Source: Acidobacteria bacterium AH-259-L09 | GTDB taxonomy: Bacteria; Acidobacteriota; UBA6911; RPQK01 | Assembly (NCBI GenBank): GCA_027717875.1 | Contig: JALLOL010000147.1 | Location: forward strand, 1 to 6,466 | DNA: 6,466 nucleotides | Direction of reading: 5' to 3' | Notes under the pieces: model-generated | Seen by the model: only the letters and a program-made list of their open reading frames with translations | Told to the model about the DNA's origin: nothing | Databases searched by the model: none | Made by a program: the position numbers and the translations under genes | In this document: in pieces, positions 5,301 through 6,466 of the stretch | How positions within the stretch are numbered: position 1 is the first letter of the stretch | Layout: the number at the start of each line of letters is the position of its first letter

Positions 5301-6440
5301 GTGCCCTACCGATTTGCTTCACGCTTAGACGACGTCGGTCTTTCCATGATTCGCCAGATCATGCTGAAGGCTGAGAATTGTGTGAATCTGGGGATCGGTG
5401 AACCCGACTTCTTTGCGCTCAAAATTGTACGTCAAGAAGCTCATCGAGTGCTTGATGAGGAAAAGGTCGGCTATTCGCCCACGGCGGGGCTGGCGGATCT
5501 GTGTGAAGAAATCCGACGCTACCATGGCAGCTTCCCCGATCACTCTGCCTGTGTAACCAATGGCAGCCAGGAGGCCCTGTTCGATCTACTGTTTGCGCTG
5601 ATCGAGGAGGGGGATGAGGTCCTGGTCCCCAATCCTGGATTTGTCGCCTATCCTATAGTAGTGAGCCTGGCAGGAGGAGTGCCTGTTGAATATCCACTCA
5701 GGCGCGAGAACAATTTCCATTTAACTAAAGGCGACATTGCGCCCCTTGTCAGCGGCCGCACCCGTGCCATTATTCTCGTTTCCCCTTCTAATCCCACAGG
5801 TCAGTGCCTCACACTTGAGCAGTTGCAGTTCGTCACCCGCGTAGCTGAGGAAAGAAACCTGGTGGTGATCAGCGATGAAATCTATCGCGAGATCTACTAC
5901 ACCGAGGAAAAACCACCTACGATTGCCGATGTGACGGATCGAGCCGTGATTTTGTCTGGCGTGTCCAAGATGGCCAGCATGACCGGATGGCGTATCGGCT
6001 GGGCCTGTGGTCCTGAGGAGATTATTGAGAAATTGACCGTGATGCATCAGTACAACTCCTCTAGCGCTTCCACTCTGGCACAAAGAGCCGCTTTGAAGGT
6101 TTTCACACAAGAGGGTCGAGTGGCCGTGGGGCGACAGCGCAGGCTTCTGGAGGTCAACTGTAATTTGGTCTGTTCCTGGGTGGAACGAGAGCTGGGCAGG
6201 CCTTATGTTCGCCCTCAGGGAGCCTTTTATTTGATGCTCTCGGTCGAGGATTTGAAGCGAGACAGTTTTGCAGTCAGCCTGGAGCTTCTCAAGGACGGAG
6301 TTGCTACCATTCCCGGCTCCGCCTTTGGCAGCGAAGGGGAGGGCTTCCTGCGTCTCTCCTTTGCCTGTGAGCGAGGCAAAATTGCGGAAGGGATGGCCCG
6401 GCTAAAAAAGGGCTTGGAACGCCTGTCTGGAAAAGGTTGA
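5301..6440 (+). CDS. Class I/II PLP-dependent aminotransferase, candidate DapC role
   Basis: A fold-type I aminotransferase of 379 residues. Visible family marks are LGIGEPDF near the N terminus (about 32-39), GYSPTAGLADL, TNGSQEAL, and SPSNPTGQ with the PLP-contacting Asn164. SDEIYREI carries Asp192 and Tyr195, SGVSKMASMTGWRIGW holds the Schiff-base Lys223, and FLRLSFA holds the carboxylate-binding Arg351. The family covers aspartate, aromatic and N-succinyl-DAP aminotransferases and cannot be resolved by motifs alone. Its place directly after dapD suggests transamination of N-succinyl-2-amino-6-oxopimelate; general aspartate aminotransferase activity is the main alternative. Start: GTG 5301, with GGAG at 5285-5288 at a rather long spacing of 12 nt. 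The GTG at 5253 would add 16 residues made partly of the ATCCGTG repeat, so it is less likely. The last codons form the first unit of another tandem repeat. Confidence 0.88.
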   Translation: MPYRFASRLDDVGLSMIRQIMLKAENCVNLGIGEPDFFALKIVRQEAHRVLDEEKVGYSPTAGLADLCEEIRRYHGSFPDHSACVTNGSQEALFDLLFALIEEGDEVLVPNPGFVAYPIVVSLAGGVPVEYPLRRENNFHLTKGDIAPLVSGRTRAIILVSPSNPTGQCLTLEQLQFVTRVAEERNLVVISDEIYREIYYTEEKPPTIADVTDRAVILSGVSKMASMTGWRIGWACGPEEIIEKLTVMHQYNSSSASTLAQRAALKVFTQEGRVAVGRQRRLLEVNCNLVCSWVERELGRPYVRPQGAFYLMLSVEDLKRDSFAVSLELLKDGVATIPGSAFGSEGEGFLRLSFACERGKIAEGMARLKKGLERLSGKG

Positions 6441-6466
6441 AAGGTTGGAAGGTTCCAAGTTCCAGG
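6433..6466 (+). repeat. 8-bp tandem repeat at the aminotransferase end, running off the window
   Basis: AAGGTTGA (6433-6440), AAGGTTGG (6441-6448) and AAGGTTCC (6449-6456) are followed by AAGTTCCAGG to the window edge. The first unit contains the final Gly codon and the TGA stop. The array is probably longer than shown. The inverted words TGGAA and TTCCA at 6446-6457 could form a small palindrome. Confidence 0.75.

Overview
The window carries one co-directional (+ strand) lysine / meso-diaminopimelate biosynthesis cluster: asd, a lysC-type aspartate kinase, dapB, dapA, dapD and a class I/II PLP aminotransferase. The first two enzymes lead from aspartate to aspartate semialdehyde. DapA and DapB make tetrahydrodipicolinate, and DapD starts the succinylase branch. 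The aminotransferase is the natural candidate for the next step (N-succinyl-LL-DAP aminotransferase, the DapC role). No dapE or dapF is inside the window. The products feed lysine synthesis and, in most Gram-negative-type bacteria, the peptidoglycan cross-link residue.

The organism is a bacterium of moderate GC, by eye a little above 50 percent. The combination of an archaeal/fungal-type Asd, an AKIII-like lysC, a short DapB and a DapD-type succinylase route, with short tandem repeats in the spacers, would fit Acidobacteriota or a related soil or subsurface lineage. That placement is an inference from general impression and is not proven by any marker here.

Layout: 1-92 leader with a good Shine-Dalgarno site before asd; 93-1142 asd; 1143-1291 spacer made almost entirely of 8-bp tandem repeats plus a small GC-rich hairpin; 1292-2674 lysC; 2675-2773 spacer of the same 8-bp repeat family arranged as two inverted arrays; 2774-3472 dapB; 3465-4358 dapA, overlapping dapB by 8 nt and broken by an in-frame TAA; 4351-5169 dapD, overlapping dapA by 8 nt; 5170-5300 spacer with a 7-bp tandem repeat and a second, ATCCGTG-type repeat; 5301-6440 aminotransferase; 6433-6466 another 8-bp repeat running off the window edge. 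There is no gene-free stretch longer than 300 bases, and I saw no RNA genes, CRISPR, insertion sequences or lysine riboswitch.

Two things stand out. First, dapA is complete and well conserved on both sides of a TAA that replaces the Glu codon of its signature GTTGE motif, which is a one-base change from GAA. This is either a sequencing or assembly error, a very recent nonsense mutation, or (less likely) readthrough. Second, every true spacer in the cluster is built from short-period (7-10 bp) tandem repeats. They run up to, and in two cases overlap, stop codons, and they lie within a few bases of two start codons that lack a Shine-Dalgarno site.
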